DNA from: Cyanobium sp. FGCU52 | GTDB lineage: Bacteria > Cyanobacteriota > Cyanobacteriia > PCC-6307 > Cyanobiaceae | NCBI GenBank assembly: GCA_024958715.1 | Contig: JANWUS010000084.1 | Coordinates: 1 to 50,460 of the forward strand | Direction of reading: 5' to 3' | Length of the DNA stretch: 50,460 bases | Part shown: positions 34,016 through 42,990 of the stretch, in pieces | How positions within the stretch are numbered: the stretch's first letter is position 1 | How the letters are laid out: each line of letters opens with the position of its first letter | Position numbers and translations under genes: made by a program | The notes under the pieces: model-generated | What the model was told of the DNA's origin: nothing | The model's database searches: none | Seen by the model: the letters and a program-made list of their open reading frames with translations, nothing else

Positions 34016-35635
34016 TCAGCTGGCGAGCAGGGCTTCCACGAACTCGTAGCTGTTGAACGGCCGCAGGTCGCGGATGCCCTCCCCCGCACCGATGAAGCGG
34101 ATCGGCAGCCCCGCCTCGTGGGCCACGGCGATCGCCACGCCGCCCCGGGCGCTGCCGTCGAGCTTGGTGATCACCACCCCGGTGAGGCCGGCCGCGCCGG
34201 CGAAGGCCATCGCCTGGCGCAGGCCGTTCTGACCCTGGCTGGCATCGAGGATCAGCAGGGATTCCACCGCCGCCTCGGGAGCCAGCCTGTCGACGATGCG
34301 GCGCACCTTGGCGAGCTCCTCCATCAGGTTGTGCTTCGTCTGCAGGCGTCCGGCCGTGTCCACCAGCACCAGTTCGGTGCCCTGGGCCCGGGCCGCGCCG
34401 ATGGCATCGAACACCACCGCGGCCGGATCGGCATTGGCGGAGGGGTTGGCGATCACCGGCACGCCGCTGCGCTCCCCCCACACCTTCACCTGCTGCACCG
34501 CCGCGGCCCGGAAGGTATCGGCCGCGGCGATCAGGGCGCTGTAGCCGCTGCGGACCGCCAGGTTGGCCAGTTTGCCGAGGGTGGTGGTCTTGCCGACGCC
34601 GTTCACCCCCACCATCAGCCACACGTTGAGGCGATCCCGCTCCGGCGCCAGCAGGCTGCGGCCGCTGGCGGTGATCGGCTCCTCCAGCAGACCGCGCAGC
34701 TGCTCCTTGAGGAAGCGGATGCCCTCGGCCGGATCGACCACCTCCTCGTTGAGGCGCTGGCGCAGGGCCTCGAGCACCTGATCGGTGGCCTGCACGCCCA
34801 CATCGGCGCTCAGCAGGGTGCTCTCGAGATCGTCGAGCACCTCGGGGGTGAGGGGATCGTCGCCGAGACGCTCCAGCAGCTGGGTGACGAAGCCCCGGCG
34901 GGTCTTCTCCAGGCCCTGGCGCAGCCGTCCCAGCCAGTCGATCTCCTCGAGCGACACCTCCTCGACCCGGCGCCCCTGGGCCGCCAGCACCTCGGCCGAC
35001 CAGGTGAAGGTGTCATCGAAGGCGCCCAGCTCAGGCTCGGCCTCCGCCTCGCGGACGGGAGCCTGGGACGGTGCTGCTGCGGTGGCCACCGGCCCGGGAG
35101 CGGGGGCAGCGGCGGGAGCGGTGATCTCCTCGAGCCGCTGGCGGCGCTGGGCGGCCGCCAGCTCCAGCAGCGAGGGTCCGGGGGAAGAAGAGGTCGGGGC
35201 CTCCGGCGGGGCCGCCGGAGCCGGGGTCTCGGCCGCCACGGTGGCCGTCCACAGGGGAGCCGGGGGTGCTTCGGGAGCGGGGGGCTCGGCAGCGGCAGCC
35301 ACCGGAGCGGGCGGAGGCTCGGCGGCGGGTGCCGGAGCCGGAACGGGGGCAGGCGGCGCGGTGGCAGGCGGCGCGGCCTGGGCCCGCTGGGCCTCCTGCT
35401 CGGCCTTCAGGCGCAGATAGGCCTGGCGGGCCCAGGCCAGAGCGTCCTGGTCGACGGCGGCGGGCGCCGGGACATCCTCCACTGGCGGCGCGGCTGCCGT
35501 TGACTCCGCGGGCTCAGAGGCAGGTTGCGGCACAGCCGCGGCAGGCGCCTCCTCGACCGGCTCCAAAGCCGGAGCCGGCTCTGGATCGGGCCGGGCCTGG
35601 GGGGCCAGGCTGCGCTTGAACCAGTCGAACACCAT
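34016..35635 (-). CDS. ftsY: Signal recognition particle receptor FtsY
   Basis: FtsY is the membrane-associated GTPase that receives SRP-bound ribosomes. The 539-residue protein begins with a short amphipathic membrane-targeting sequence (MVFDWFKRSLAP). A long acidic Ala/Pro/Glu-rich A domain follows (residues ~15-200), then the NG domain. G1 is GVNGVGKTTTLGKL (~340), then DTFRAAAVQQ, G3 DTAGRLQ and G4 TKLDGSARGG. The C-terminal helix RFIGAGEGIRDLRPFNSYEF is canonical. The Ala/Pro-rich A domain is longer than in most bacteria. The gene follows nusB by 21 bases. Confidence 0.95.
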   Translation of the reverse strand: MVFDWFKRSLAPQARPDPEPAPALEPVEEAPAAAVPQPASEPAESTAAAPPVEDVPAPAAVDQDALAWARQAYLRLKAEQEAQRAQAAPPATAPPAPVPAPAPAAEPPPAPVAAAAEPPAPEAPPAPLWTATVAAETPAPAAPPEAPTSSSPGPSLLELAAAQRRQRLEEITAPAAAPAPGPVATAAAPSQAPVREAEAEPELGAFDDTFTWSAEVLAAQGRRVEEVSLEEIDWLGRLRQGLEKTRRGFVTQLLERLGDDPLTPEVLDDLESTLLSADVGVQATDQVLEALRQRLNEEVVDPAEGIRFLKEQLRGLLEEPITASGRSLLAPERDRLNVWLMVGVNGVGKTTTLGKLANLAVRSGYSALIAAADTFRAAAVQQVKVWGERSGVPVIANPSANADPAAVVFDAIGAARAQGTELVLVDTAGRLQTKHNLMEELAKVRRIVDRLAPEAAVESLLILDASQGQNGLRQAMAFAGAAGLTGVVITKLDGSARGGVAIAVAHEAGLPIRFIGAGEGIRDLRPFNSYEFVEALLAS

Positions 35636-35656
35636 CGCCTCGAAAACGCTCGCGGA

Positions 35657-36283
35657 TCAGACCTTCGCTGCGGTGAACCGCCGCAGCACGCCATTGATCA
35701 TGCGCCGTCCCTGCTCATCGCTGTAGCGGTTGGCCAGTTCCACCGCCTCGTTGCAGGCCACGGCGGGCGGGGTGGCGAACGTCTCCAGGTCCACCACCGC
35801 CAGCCTGAGGATGTCGCGGTCGATCCGGGGCAGCCGGCCCAGGCGCCAGCCCTCCATCACGCCGTCGAGGCGGGCATCGATCGCGTCGCGGCCCGAGAGC
35901 ACGGCCCGCACCCGCTCCACGGCGCCGCGGCGCACCTCGTCCTGATCGGAGAGGAGCAGGAGCCGGGGAAGCTCCAGGCTCGCGGACAGGCGGTTCAGGG
36001 CCTGCTCGGCGTGGGCCAGGCCGCCCTGGAGATGCTCGCGCACCTTCGGCAGCTGCCCCTCACCGCCCTCCTGCAGCTCGCTGTCCAGCAGGTCCTGCTG
36101 GGCCTGCTGCAGGTCCTCGGCTGAGCGATCAAGGGCATCGCGCACATGCTGGCTGAGGCTGGCCAGGGCCTGATGGAGCAGGGCCTCGAGCGAGGTATCG
36201 GCAGCCACCGGGGCGCCGCCGCGGTCGCTGGTCTGGCCGAGCATCAGCAGGGCCAGTTCACGGGAGAGGGTGCGACTCTGCAT
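35657..36283 (-). CDS. nusB: Transcription antitermination factor NusB
   Basis: NusB, with NusE/S10, binds boxA RNA and promotes antitermination in rRNA operons. The protein has 208 residues. The start QSRTLSRELALLMLGQTSD contains the conserved Arg-rich helix, and the C-terminal half (IDARLDGVMEGWRLGRLPRI, DRDILRLAVVDLETF, then VACNEAVELANRYSDEQGRR) is the diagnostic NusB core. A helical insertion of about 60 residues in the middle makes it longer than the E. coli protein (139); I recall long forms as normal in cyanobacteria. It overlaps the DUF502 stop by one base and precedes ftsY. Confidence 0.92.
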   Translation of the reverse strand: MQSRTLSRELALLMLGQTSDRGGAPVAADTSLEALLHQALASLSQHVRDALDRSAEDLQQAQQDLLDSELQEGGEGQLPKVREHLQGGLAHAEQALNRLSASLELPRLLLLSDQDEVRRGAVERVRAVLSGRDAIDARLDGVMEGWRLGRLPRIDRDILRLAVVDLETFATPPAVACNEAVELANRYSDEQGRRMINGVLRRFTAAKV

Positions 36284-37011
36284 CAGGAGAGCTGGGGGGC
36301 CCGCAGCTGGGCCATCAGGCTGGAGAAGCTGCGGCTGGACGAGGGTTCCTTGTCGTCGGGGCTGACGATGCCGGCGGAGATGATCGTGCGGAAGGCGTCC
36401 TCGACGCTGAGGTCGATGTCCCTGACGGAGGATTCGGGCACGACGGCATACCAGCCGGTGGTGGGGTTGGGGGCGGTGGGGATGAACACGCTCAGCATGG
36501 TGTCCTCGAAATCGGCCTGCAGCGACGAGGCCAGCACGCCGGTGACGAAGCCGAGGGCATAGAGCCCGGGACGGGGATATTCCACCAGCACCACCCGTCG
36601 GAACCGGCTCGAATTGTCCCGCAGGAAGGTTTCCAGGAGCTGCTTGAGGGTCTTGTAGACCGACCCGGCCAGTGGAATGCGCAGCAGGGTTCCCTCCCCG
36701 AACTCCAGCAGCCAGCGACCGACGATGTTGCGGGCCATCAGGCCGATCAGCAGGATGCCCAGCAGGGGAACCAGCAGACCCACACCAAGGTTGATCAGCT
36801 CCTGAAGGAGCGGATTGAGGGTGTTGAAGGGATTGAACTGCTTCGGAATCGACGTGAGGAACGCCAGGACGAAGCGGCTCACGGTGGTGGCCAGCCAGAT
36901 GGTGGTGGCCAGGGGGATCACCACCAGCAACCCGGCGATCAGGTCGTTCTTGAGGTCCTGCTGGAGACGGGTTCCCAGCGGCTCATCGGATCTGGGACTG
37001 GAGGAGACCAA
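36283..37011 (-). CDS. DUF502 membrane protein
   Basis: The 242-residue protein matches DUF502: LKNDLIAGLLVVIPLATTIW with the first helix at ~24-45, a second helix pair near residues 75-95 (LGVGLLVPLLGILLIGLMAR), then the soluble signature PLAGSVYKTLKQLLETFLRD, VVLVEYPRPGLYALGFVTG and VFIPTAPNPTTGWYAVVPE. The function is not established; a plant homologue family (COV) affects vascular patterning. It is followed with a one-base overlap by nusB and preceded by the HpsJ-like gene at 46 bases. Confidence 0.88.
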   Translation of the reverse strand: MVSSSPRSDEPLGTRLQQDLKNDLIAGLLVVIPLATTIWLATTVSRFVLAFLTSIPKQFNPFNTLNPLLQELINLGVGLLVPLLGILLIGLMARNIVGRWLLEFGEGTLLRIPLAGSVYKTLKQLLETFLRDNSSRFRRVVLVEYPRPGLYALGFVTGVLASSLQADFEDTMLSVFIPTAPNPTTGWYAVVPESSVRDIDLSVEDAFRTIISAGIVSPDDKEPSSSRSFSSLMAQLRAPQLS

Positions 37012-37057
37012 GGCCGGGGGGCATGGGCGGAACCCAAACCCTAACCAGCGGGCCTGC

Positions 37058-37708
37058 TCAGAGCACGCTGCCGAGGCAGAGGATCGTGAAGGCGATGATC
37101 AGCACGATGGCACCACCGGAGCCGGCATAACGGCGCTGGCTGATGGTGACCTTGCTGCTCTGCTCGGTCTGCTTGTACTGCTCCTCCAGCTGAGCGAGCT
37201 GACGGTCGATGAAGGCACGGGCGGACTGGGTCTTCTGGGCGTCGGTGGCGCCGGCGGGGACCTGGCCGCTGGCCTCGGCCTGCCGGATCAGCTGCTGCAG
37301 CAGGGCGGGATCGCGACTCTGCTGCCGAGCCATCTCCAGCTGACCCTTCTTGGCCGCAAGCTGCTGATCGGCCTGCTGCTGCAGGATCTGATCGCCGCCG
37401 AAGGCGATCGGCAGGGAGGCCGTGAGCAACACCGCCAGCAGACCGCTGATCACGCACACCGCCCAGAGAATGGGCGTGCGGGCCTCGCTCGCATCCTCCA
37501 GGCGGGAAGACAGGTACATGAGCACCAGGCCGATGAGGGCCATCGGCGACTGGTTGATCAGTCGCTCCACCACCAGTTGGCGGAAGGGCTCGGAGCCCCA
37601 GTCCCACAGCACCAGCACCCCGATCAGCTGCAGGGCGGTCAGCACCACCAGGGTGATGCCCATCCAGCGCAGCAGGGGACTGAACCGGGTGGAGGAACTG
37701 ACGGTCAC
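37058..37708 (-). CDS. HpsJ-like membrane protein
   Basis: The 216-residue protein starts at GTG 37708 (TVSSSTRFSPLLRWMGITLV). It has an N-terminal helix, a second helix (MALIGLVLMYLSS), a third (ILWAVCVISGLLAVLLTASL), a periplasmic or cytoplasmic coiled coil rich in Gln/Ala (QQQADQQLAAKKGQLEMARQ ... AFIDRQLAQLEEQYKQTEQS) and a C-terminal helix (GAIVLIIAFTILCLG). The layout is that of cyanobacterial HpsJ-like proteins, named for hormogonium polysaccharide secretion in Nostoc; whether this one has such a role in a unicellular species is unknown. It is divergent from queG by 54 bases. Confidence 0.65.
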   Translation of the reverse strand: MTVSSSTRFSPLLRWMGITLVVLTALQLIGVLVLWDWGSEPFRQLVVERLINQSPMALIGLVLMYLSSRLEDASEARTPILWAVCVISGLLAVLLTASLPIAFGGDQILQQQADQQLAAKKGQLEMARQQSRDPALLQQLIRQAEASGQVPAGATDAQKTQSARAFIDRQLAQLEEQYKQTEQSSKVTISQRRYAGSGGAIVLIIAFTILCLGSVL

Positions 37709-37762
37709 GCGGGTGGCTCTAACTGGTGGGGACTTTACCGGCAGTGCCCGAAGGCTCCAGCG

Positions 37763-38719
37763 ATGAACGGCGCGGATCTGCAGAGCCTTCGCGCGGAGCT
37801 GAAGGCGGAGGCGCAGGCGGTTGGATTCGATCCGGTGGGCATCGCCGCCGTTCCCGGAGGAACGCGGCTGGAGCTGCGCACCGCCGCCCTCGAGCGCTGG
37901 CTGGCGGCCGGTCACCAGGCCGACATGGCCTGGATGGCCGATCCCCGACGCCGGGCCGTGGAGGCCCTGCTGCCGGGCGTGCGGGCCCTGGTGGCCGTGG
38001 CCCTGCCCCACCACGTGAGCGCCGGGCGAAGGCCCGGATCGCTCAAGGTGGCCCGCTACGGCTGGGGGCGCGACTACCACCGGCTGATCGACGGCCGCCT
38101 GCGGCGGCTCGGTCGCTGGCTTGAGGCCAGGGCCCCCGGCAGCGCCTGGCGGGTGTGCGTGGACAGCGCGCCGCTGATGGACAAGGCCTGGGCGGAGGAG
38201 GCCGGGCTGGGATGGATCGGCAAGAACGGCAATCTCATCCACCGGCGCCGCGGCTCCTGGCTGCTGCTGGGCCATCTGCTCACCACCGTTCCCCTGCCCC
38301 CCGACCGTCCTGCGGAGTCCCTCTGCGGTCGCTGCCGGCGCTGCCTCGACGCCTGCCCCACCGGCGCCCTGCCGGAACCGTTCGTGGTCGATGCCCGCCG
38401 TTGCATCGCCTACCACACGATCGAGAACCGCGATCCCCTGCTGCCGGAAGAGATCGCCGCGTCCCTGGAGGGCTGGGTGGCGGGCTGCGATCTCTGCCAG
38501 GAGGTCTGCCCCTGGAACGGCCCCCAGCTGCCGAGGTCCGACGATCCCGAGCTGCAGCCACGGCCGTGGCTCCTGGATCTCCAGGCCGAAGAAGCCCTCG
38601 GCTGGAGCGACGAGCAGTGGGATGAACGCCTGCGGGCCTCGGCCCTGCGCCGCATCAAGCCTTGGATGTGGCGGCGCAATCTGCGGGCAGCAGTGGGAGA
38701 AAACCCTGCGGATCCCTAG
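37763..38719 (+). CDS. queG: Epoxyqueuosine reductase QueG
   Basis: QueG reduces epoxyqueuosine to queuosine at tRNA wobble position 34, using cobalamin and two 4Fe-4S clusters. The 318-residue protein has the N-terminal cobalamin-binding part (VALPHHVSAGRRPGSLKVAR, then RYGWGRDYH, and VDSAPLMDKAWAEEAGLGWI, GKNGNLI). The ferredoxin-like part has CGRCRRCLDACPTGAL and CDLCQEVCPWN, giving all cluster cysteines. The ATG at 37763 gives the usual start. A TPR gene and a topoisomerase gene follow in the same direction. Confidence 0.94.
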   Translation: MNGADLQSLRAELKAEAQAVGFDPVGIAAVPGGTRLELRTAALERWLAAGHQADMAWMADPRRRAVEALLPGVRALVAVALPHHVSAGRRPGSLKVARYGWGRDYHRLIDGRLRRLGRWLEARAPGSAWRVCVDSAPLMDKAWAEEAGLGWIGKNGNLIHRRRGSWLLLGHLLTTVPLPPDRPAESLCGRCRRCLDACPTGALPEPFVVDARRCIAYHTIENRDPLLPEEIAASLEGWVAGCDLCQEVCPWNGPQLPRSDDPELQPRPWLLDLQAEEALGWSDEQWDERLRASALRRIKPWMWRRNLRAAVGENPADP

Positions 38720-38745
38720 GCTGGCCCCATTCATGCCATAGCTCC

Positions 38746-39636
38746 GTGGGTCGCCGCAGGCTCTCGTTTCTCGCCCTGCCCCTGGTCACGACCCTGCTGC
38801 TTGGAGCGAGTCTCCCCGTCCGGGCCATGGTGCCCTACGTGTATCTGCCCCAGGAGAAGGAGCTGGAGGGCGCCGGGCTGGGGATCGCCCAGGCGGCCAC
38901 CCGCCTGCTGCGGCTGGGCCAGGCCGAGGATGCGGCCCGGCTGGCGGAGCTCACGGTCCGGCTGCTGCCGGACAATCCCCAGAGCTGGGTGCTGCTGGCG
39001 GAAGCCCACCTGCGCAGCAACAAGACCGACAAGGCCCTCTATGCCCTGAGCCGGGCCAAGCAGCTCGATCCCAACAACCCCGGCATCTGGTTCGCCGAGG
39101 GATCGCTGGCCCTGCGCAACGGCAAACCCGCCGATGCCCTCACCCTGCTGCGCAAGGGGCTCCAGCTGGATCCGAAGAACGCCAGCGCCTACTTCGACCT
39201 GGGCAACGCCCAGCTCCTGCTGGGCGATCCCACCGCCGCCCTGGGGTCCTTCGAGCGGGCCTCAGGCCTGCGCAAGGATTTCTGGGAAGCGATCAACAAC
39301 CAGGGGCTGGTGCTGTTCGAGGCCGGCCGCACCGGTGACGCGGTGAACCGCTGGCGGCGGGTGCTGAAGATCAAGCCCGACGCGGCCGAAACCACCCTGG
39401 CCCTGGCCACCGCCCTCTTCGCCGGCGGCGAGGGCAACCGCGCCGAAGCGGTGCGGCTCACCGAAGCCGCCCTGGCCGCCGACCCCAACTACGTGCTCGA
39501 CAGCTTCCAGAAGGAGCAGCTGTGGGGTCCGAAGCTGCGGGAGGCCTCCCGGAAGCTGCTGGCCCTGCCCGAGCTCAAGCCCGCCGTGGAGCGCGCCACC
39601 GCCAACGCCTCGGGAACCAGCGACAGCGAGGAATGA
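38746..39636 (+). CDS. Exported TPR-repeat protein
   Basis: The 296-residue protein starts at GTG 38746 with a signal peptide (RRLSFLALPLVTTLLLGASL, then PVRAM). The mature part consists of about six TPR units (for example NPQSWVLLAEAHLRSNKTDK, NPGIWFAEGSLALRNGKPAD, NASAYFDLGNAQLLLGDPTA, FWEAINNQGLVLFEAGRTGD). TPR solenoids bind partner proteins; in this position in picocyanobacteria a lumenal or periplasmic TPR protein is conserved from memory. The partner is unknown. Confidence 0.85.
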   Translation: MGRRRLSFLALPLVTTLLLGASLPVRAMVPYVYLPQEKELEGAGLGIAQAATRLLRLGQAEDAARLAELTVRLLPDNPQSWVLLAEAHLRSNKTDKALYALSRAKQLDPNNPGIWFAEGSLALRNGKPADALTLLRKGLQLDPKNASAYFDLGNAQLLLGDPTAALGSFERASGLRKDFWEAINNQGLVLFEAGRTGDAVNRWRRVLKIKPDAAETTLALATALFAGGEGNRAEAVRLTEAALAADPNYVLDSFQKEQLWGPKLREASRKLLALPELKPAVERATANASGTSDSEE

Positions 39637-39691
39637 CAGCCGGCCTCGATCTGTAGGCTGAGCCCCTTCCGCCCCACAGCCGCAGGACCGG

Positions 39692-42166
39692 ATGGCCGAG
39701 GAGCGTCCCGAGCCACGCATCGAGCCGATCGCCCTGCATCAGGAGATGCAGCGCTCCTACCTCGAGTACGCGATGAGCGTGATCGTGGGACGCGCCCTGC
39801 CGGACGTGCGCGACGGGCTCAAGCCGGTGCAGCGGCGCATCCTGTTCGCGATGCACGAACTCGGGCTGACGCCCGACCGCCCATACCGCAAGTGCGCCCG
39901 GGTTGTGGGCGATGTGCTGGGGAAATACCACCCCCACGGGGATCAGGCGGTGTACGACGCCCTGGTCCGGCTGGTGCAGAGCTTCGCCAGCCGCCACCCC
40001 CTGCTCGATGGCCACGGCAACTTCGGCTCGGTCGACGACGACCCGCCGGCGGCGATGCGCTACACGGAAACGCGGCTGGCCCCGATCGCCAACGAGGGCC
40101 TGCTCGATGAGATCGGCGAGGACACGGTCGACTTCGCCCCCAACTTCGATGGCTCCCAGCAGGAGCCCACCGTGCTGCCGGCCCAGTTGCCGTTTCTGCT
40201 GCTCAACGGCTGCAGCGGCATCGCCGTGGGCATGGCCACCAGCATCCCGCCCCACAACCTGGGCGAGGTGGTGGACGCCCTGATCGCCCTGATCCGCAGA
40301 CCCGACACCACGGACGAGAAACTGCTGACCCTGGTGCCAGGGCCCGACTTCCCCACCGGCGGGGAGGTGCTGATCGGCTCCGGCGTGCGCGACACCTACC
40401 TCACCGGCCGGGGCAGCATCCCGATGCGCGGCGTGGCCCACATCGAGGAGGTGCAGCCCGGCAAGGGCCGCCACCGGCGCGGCGCGATCGTGGTGACCGA
40501 GCTTCCCTATCAGCTCAGCAAGGCGGGCTGGATCGAGAAGCTGGCCGAGCAGGTGAACGAAGGCCGGATCACGGGCATCGCCGACATCCGCGACGAAAGC
40601 GACCGCGACGGCATGCGGGTGGTGGTGGAGCTGCGCCGCGATGCCAATGCCCAAACGGTGCTGGCGGACCTGCAGCGCCGCACCGCCCTGCAGAGCAATT
40701 TCGGGGCGATCCTGCTGGCGCTGGTGAACGGCCAGCCGGTGCAGCTGACCCTGAAGGAGATGCTCCAGCGCTTCCTGGAGTACCGGGAGCTCACCCTGAT
40801 CCGCCGCACCCGCCACGCCCTCAAACGCTGCGAAGACCGGCTGGAGGTGGTGGAAGGCCTGATCAAGGCCCTCGACCGGCTGAAGGAGGTGATCGAGATG
40901 ATCAGCGCCGCGGCCGATGCCGCCAGCGCCCGCGCCAGCCTGCAGGTGCACCTGGATCTGAGCGAGCGCCAGGCCGATGCCGTGCTGGCGATGCCCCTGC
41001 GCCGGCTCACAGGACTGGAACAGGAAGGCCTGCGCCGGGAAGCCGACGATCTGCGGGAGGAGCGGGCGGGCCTGCGCCACCTGCTCGACGACCGCGACGC
41101 CCTGCTGGACGCGATGGTGAGCGAACTGAAGGCGCTGAAGAAGCGCTACGCCACGCCGCGCCGCACCCGGCTGGTGGAGGGGGGTGACGATCTGGTGGCC
41201 CAGCGGGCCGCCGCCGTGCGGCCGAACGCCGAGGCCCAACGGCTGCAGGCGTTCGAGGCCCTGGCGGGCGACAGCCGGCTGCTGGTGCAGGACGACGGCA
41301 GCGTGCGGGTGGTGACCCCCCAGGTGCTGGGGCGCCTTCATCTTGAGGAGGCCTGCCCCTTCGGCGACCATCCCGCTCCCGCCCGGCTGATCCTGCCCAC
41401 CGCCGGCCAACCGGGCGTGCTGGCCTTTACGGCCGATGGACGGGTGGCGCTGCTGCGTTGGGAATTCTCCGCCCAGACGCCCGGCAGCCTGGAGAAGTTC
41501 CTGCCGGAGAGCCTGGCCGGCGAACGGGTGGTGCAGGTGCTGCCGCTGCCGATACCGCCCCGGGGCAGCCTGGGCCTGCTGAGCAGCGACGGCCGCTTCA
41601 AGCGTCTGCCGATCGAGGAGTTCCTCGAGCTCTCGGGCCGGGCCGCCACCGTGCTCAAGCTGCGGGACGGCGTGGTGCTGCAGCGGGTGGTGGCCTGCGA
41701 CGACCAGCACGATCTGGTGGTGGCCAGCAGCACCGGCCGGCTGCTGCGGCTGGCGATCAACGAGTCGAATCTGCCGGTGATGGGCCGGGCCGCCCAGGGT
41801 CCGGTGCTGCTGCGTCTTCTCCCGGGGGAGAGCGTGGTGGGGGCCGCCACGGCTGCCGCCGATGGACAGGTGCTGCTGGCCACCCGGCGCGGCCGCGTGA
41901 AGCGGCTGGCCATGTCCGGCCTGCGCCTCTGCCAGCGGGGCGATCTGGGACAGATCGGCATCCGCTTCCTCGAGCGCGACGATCGGCTCGTCGACCTGCA
42001 GGCCGACGGGGCGCCGGTGGTGGGGGCGCGGGTGAACGGCGTCACCGGCAGCCTGCGCTTCCTTCCCACCGACCTGCCCGTGGAGGAGGCCGACGGCACG
42101 GGTGAAGCCCTCGAACTGCCCACCGGCGTGGAACTGGCGGGACTGGTTCCCCTGGGCTGCCGATGA
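39692..42166 (+). CDS. gyrA: Type IIA topoisomerase A subunit (GyrA/ParC-like)
   Basis: The 824-residue subunit cleaves and religates DNA with its catalytic Tyr 124 in [10 protein letters not shown]. The winged-helix segment [17 protein letters not shown] contains Gln 85 where E. coli GyrA has Ser 83. The C-terminal beta-pinwheel (from about residue 510) has repeated strand units, but the GyrA box QRRGGKG is degenerate: the nearest match is [10 protein letters not shown]. The gene may therefore encode the second, ParC-like cyanobacterial A subunit and not the main gyrase; annotators usually call it gyrA. The stop overlaps the start of the next gene (ATGA). Confidence 0.88.
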   Translation: MAEERPEPRIEPIALHQEMQRSYLEYAMSVIVGRALPDVRDGLKPVQRRILFAMHELGLTPDRPYRKCARVVGDVLGKYHPHGDQAVYDALVRLVQSFASRHPLLDGHGNFGSVDDDPPAAMRYTETRLAPIANEGLLDEIGEDTVDFAPNFDGSQQEPTVLPAQLPFLLLNGCSGIAVGMATSIPPHNLGEVVDALIALIRRPDTTDEKLLTLVPGPDFPTGGEVLIGSGVRDTYLTGRGSIPMRGVAHIEEVQPGKGRHRRGAIVVTELPYQLSKAGWIEKLAEQVNEGRITGIADIRDESDRDGMRVVVELRRDANAQTVLADLQRRTALQSNFGAILLALVNGQPVQLTLKEMLQRFLEYRELTLIRRTRHALKRCEDRLEVVEGLIKALDRLKEVIEMISAAADAASARASLQVHLDLSERQADAVLAMPLRRLTGLEQEGLRREADDLREERAGLRHLLDDRDALLDAMVSELKALKKRYATPRRTRLVEGGDDLVAQRAAAVRPNAEAQRLQAFEALAGDSRLLVQDDGSVRVVTPQVLGRLHLEEACPFGDHPAPARLILPTAGQPGVLAFTADGRVALLRWEFSAQTPGSLEKFLPESLAGERVVQVLPLPIPPRGSLGLLSSDGRFKRLPIEEFLELSGRAATVLKLRDGVVLQRVVACDDQHDLVVASSTGRLLRLAINESNLPVMGRAAQGPVLLRLLPGESVVGAATAAADGQVLLATRRGRVKRLAMSGLRLCQRGDLGQIGIRFLERDDRLVDLQADGAPVVGARVNGVTGSLRFLPTDLPVEEADGTGEALELPTGVELAGLVPLGCR

Positions 42167-42990
42167 TCCGGGGGCAGGGCCTGCAGCACAGGGCACGAGC
42201 CCGTCTGAGGCTCGCGCTCCTGAGCAGCGCGCTGGTGCTCCTGGGCAGCACGATCCCCGGCCGCGCCGACCGGGTGGCCGCGGCCCCGGTTCCCCTGGCG
42301 GGAGTCGAGGGCCAGGCGTTGCTGTGGCGCAGCGAGGCCCGGGCGGATTACGCCCCCCTGGCGCAGGAGTTCCTCACCCAGGCGAACCTGGCTTACTGCG
42401 GCGTGGCCAGTGCCGTGATGGCCCTCAACAGCATGGCGGTGCCGGCACCATCGGCGGCCGGCTATGGCCGTTACCGGTTCTGGACCCAGGAGAACCTGTT
42501 CCAGCCGGCCACGCAACCGTTCGTGCGGCCGGAGCGGGTGGCCCGGGAGGGGATGACGCTGGAGCAGCTGGCGGGACTGCTTGGTCGCCATGGCCTGAAG
42601 GTGCAGTGGTGGACGGCGGATCGCTTCGACGCCGCCTCCCTGCGGGGGCTGCTGCGCCGCAGCCTCGCCGATCCCGGCGACCGCCTGCTGGTGAACTACG
42701 ACCGGCCGCTGCTGGGTCAGGCGGGCGGCGGCCACATCTCTCCCCTGGCCGCCTACGACGTTCGCAGCGACCGGGTGCTGATCCTCGATGTCGCCCGCTA
42801 CCGCTACCCGTCGGTGTGGGTGCGGCTGGAGGATCTGCTGCGGGCGATGCAGAGCGTCGACAGCAGCTCCGGCCGCAGCCGGGGGCTGGTGCGGATCAGC
42901 GCTCCGCCGGCACCGGCGGCCGCGACGGCTCCGGCGGCATCAGGGGGGCCACCGCCGCCAGGAACCGTTCCGCCACCCGGTCCCAGCTGA
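42163..42990 (+). CDS. Phytochelatin-synthase-like exported cysteine peptidase
   Basis: The 275-residue protein begins with a signal peptide ([20 protein letters not shown]). The papain-like phytochelatin-synthase fold follows, with Cys 79 in [19 protein letters not shown], His 191 in [13 protein letters not shown] and Asp 209 in [16 protein letters not shown]. These spacings (112 and 18) are very close to those of the structurally studied Nostoc protein. Bacterial members mainly cleave Gly from glutathione and make little phytochelatin; export to the periplasm is suggested by the signal. It overlaps gyrA by 4 bases and ends with a Pro-rich tail of ~30 residues that overlaps the convergent GT4 gene by 95 bases. 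Confidence 0.85.
   Translation: MIRGQGLQHRARARLRLALLSSALVLLGSTIPGRADRVAAAPVPLAGVEGQALLWRSEARADYAPLAQEFLTQANLAYCGVASAVMALNSMAVPAPSAAGYGRYRFWTQENLFQPATQPFVRPERVAREGMTLEQLAGLLGRHGLKVQWWTADRFDAASLRGLLRRSLADPGDRLLVNYDRPLLGQAGGGHISPLAAYDVRSDRVLILDVARYRYPSVWVRLEDLLRAMQSVDSSSGRSRGLVRISAPPAPAAATAPAASGGPPPPGTVPPPGPS

Noticed and set aside
39575-42196. A minus-strand open frame of about 870 codons
   Set aside because: It is the antisense shadow of the gyrA/parC-like gene and has no recognisable domain.
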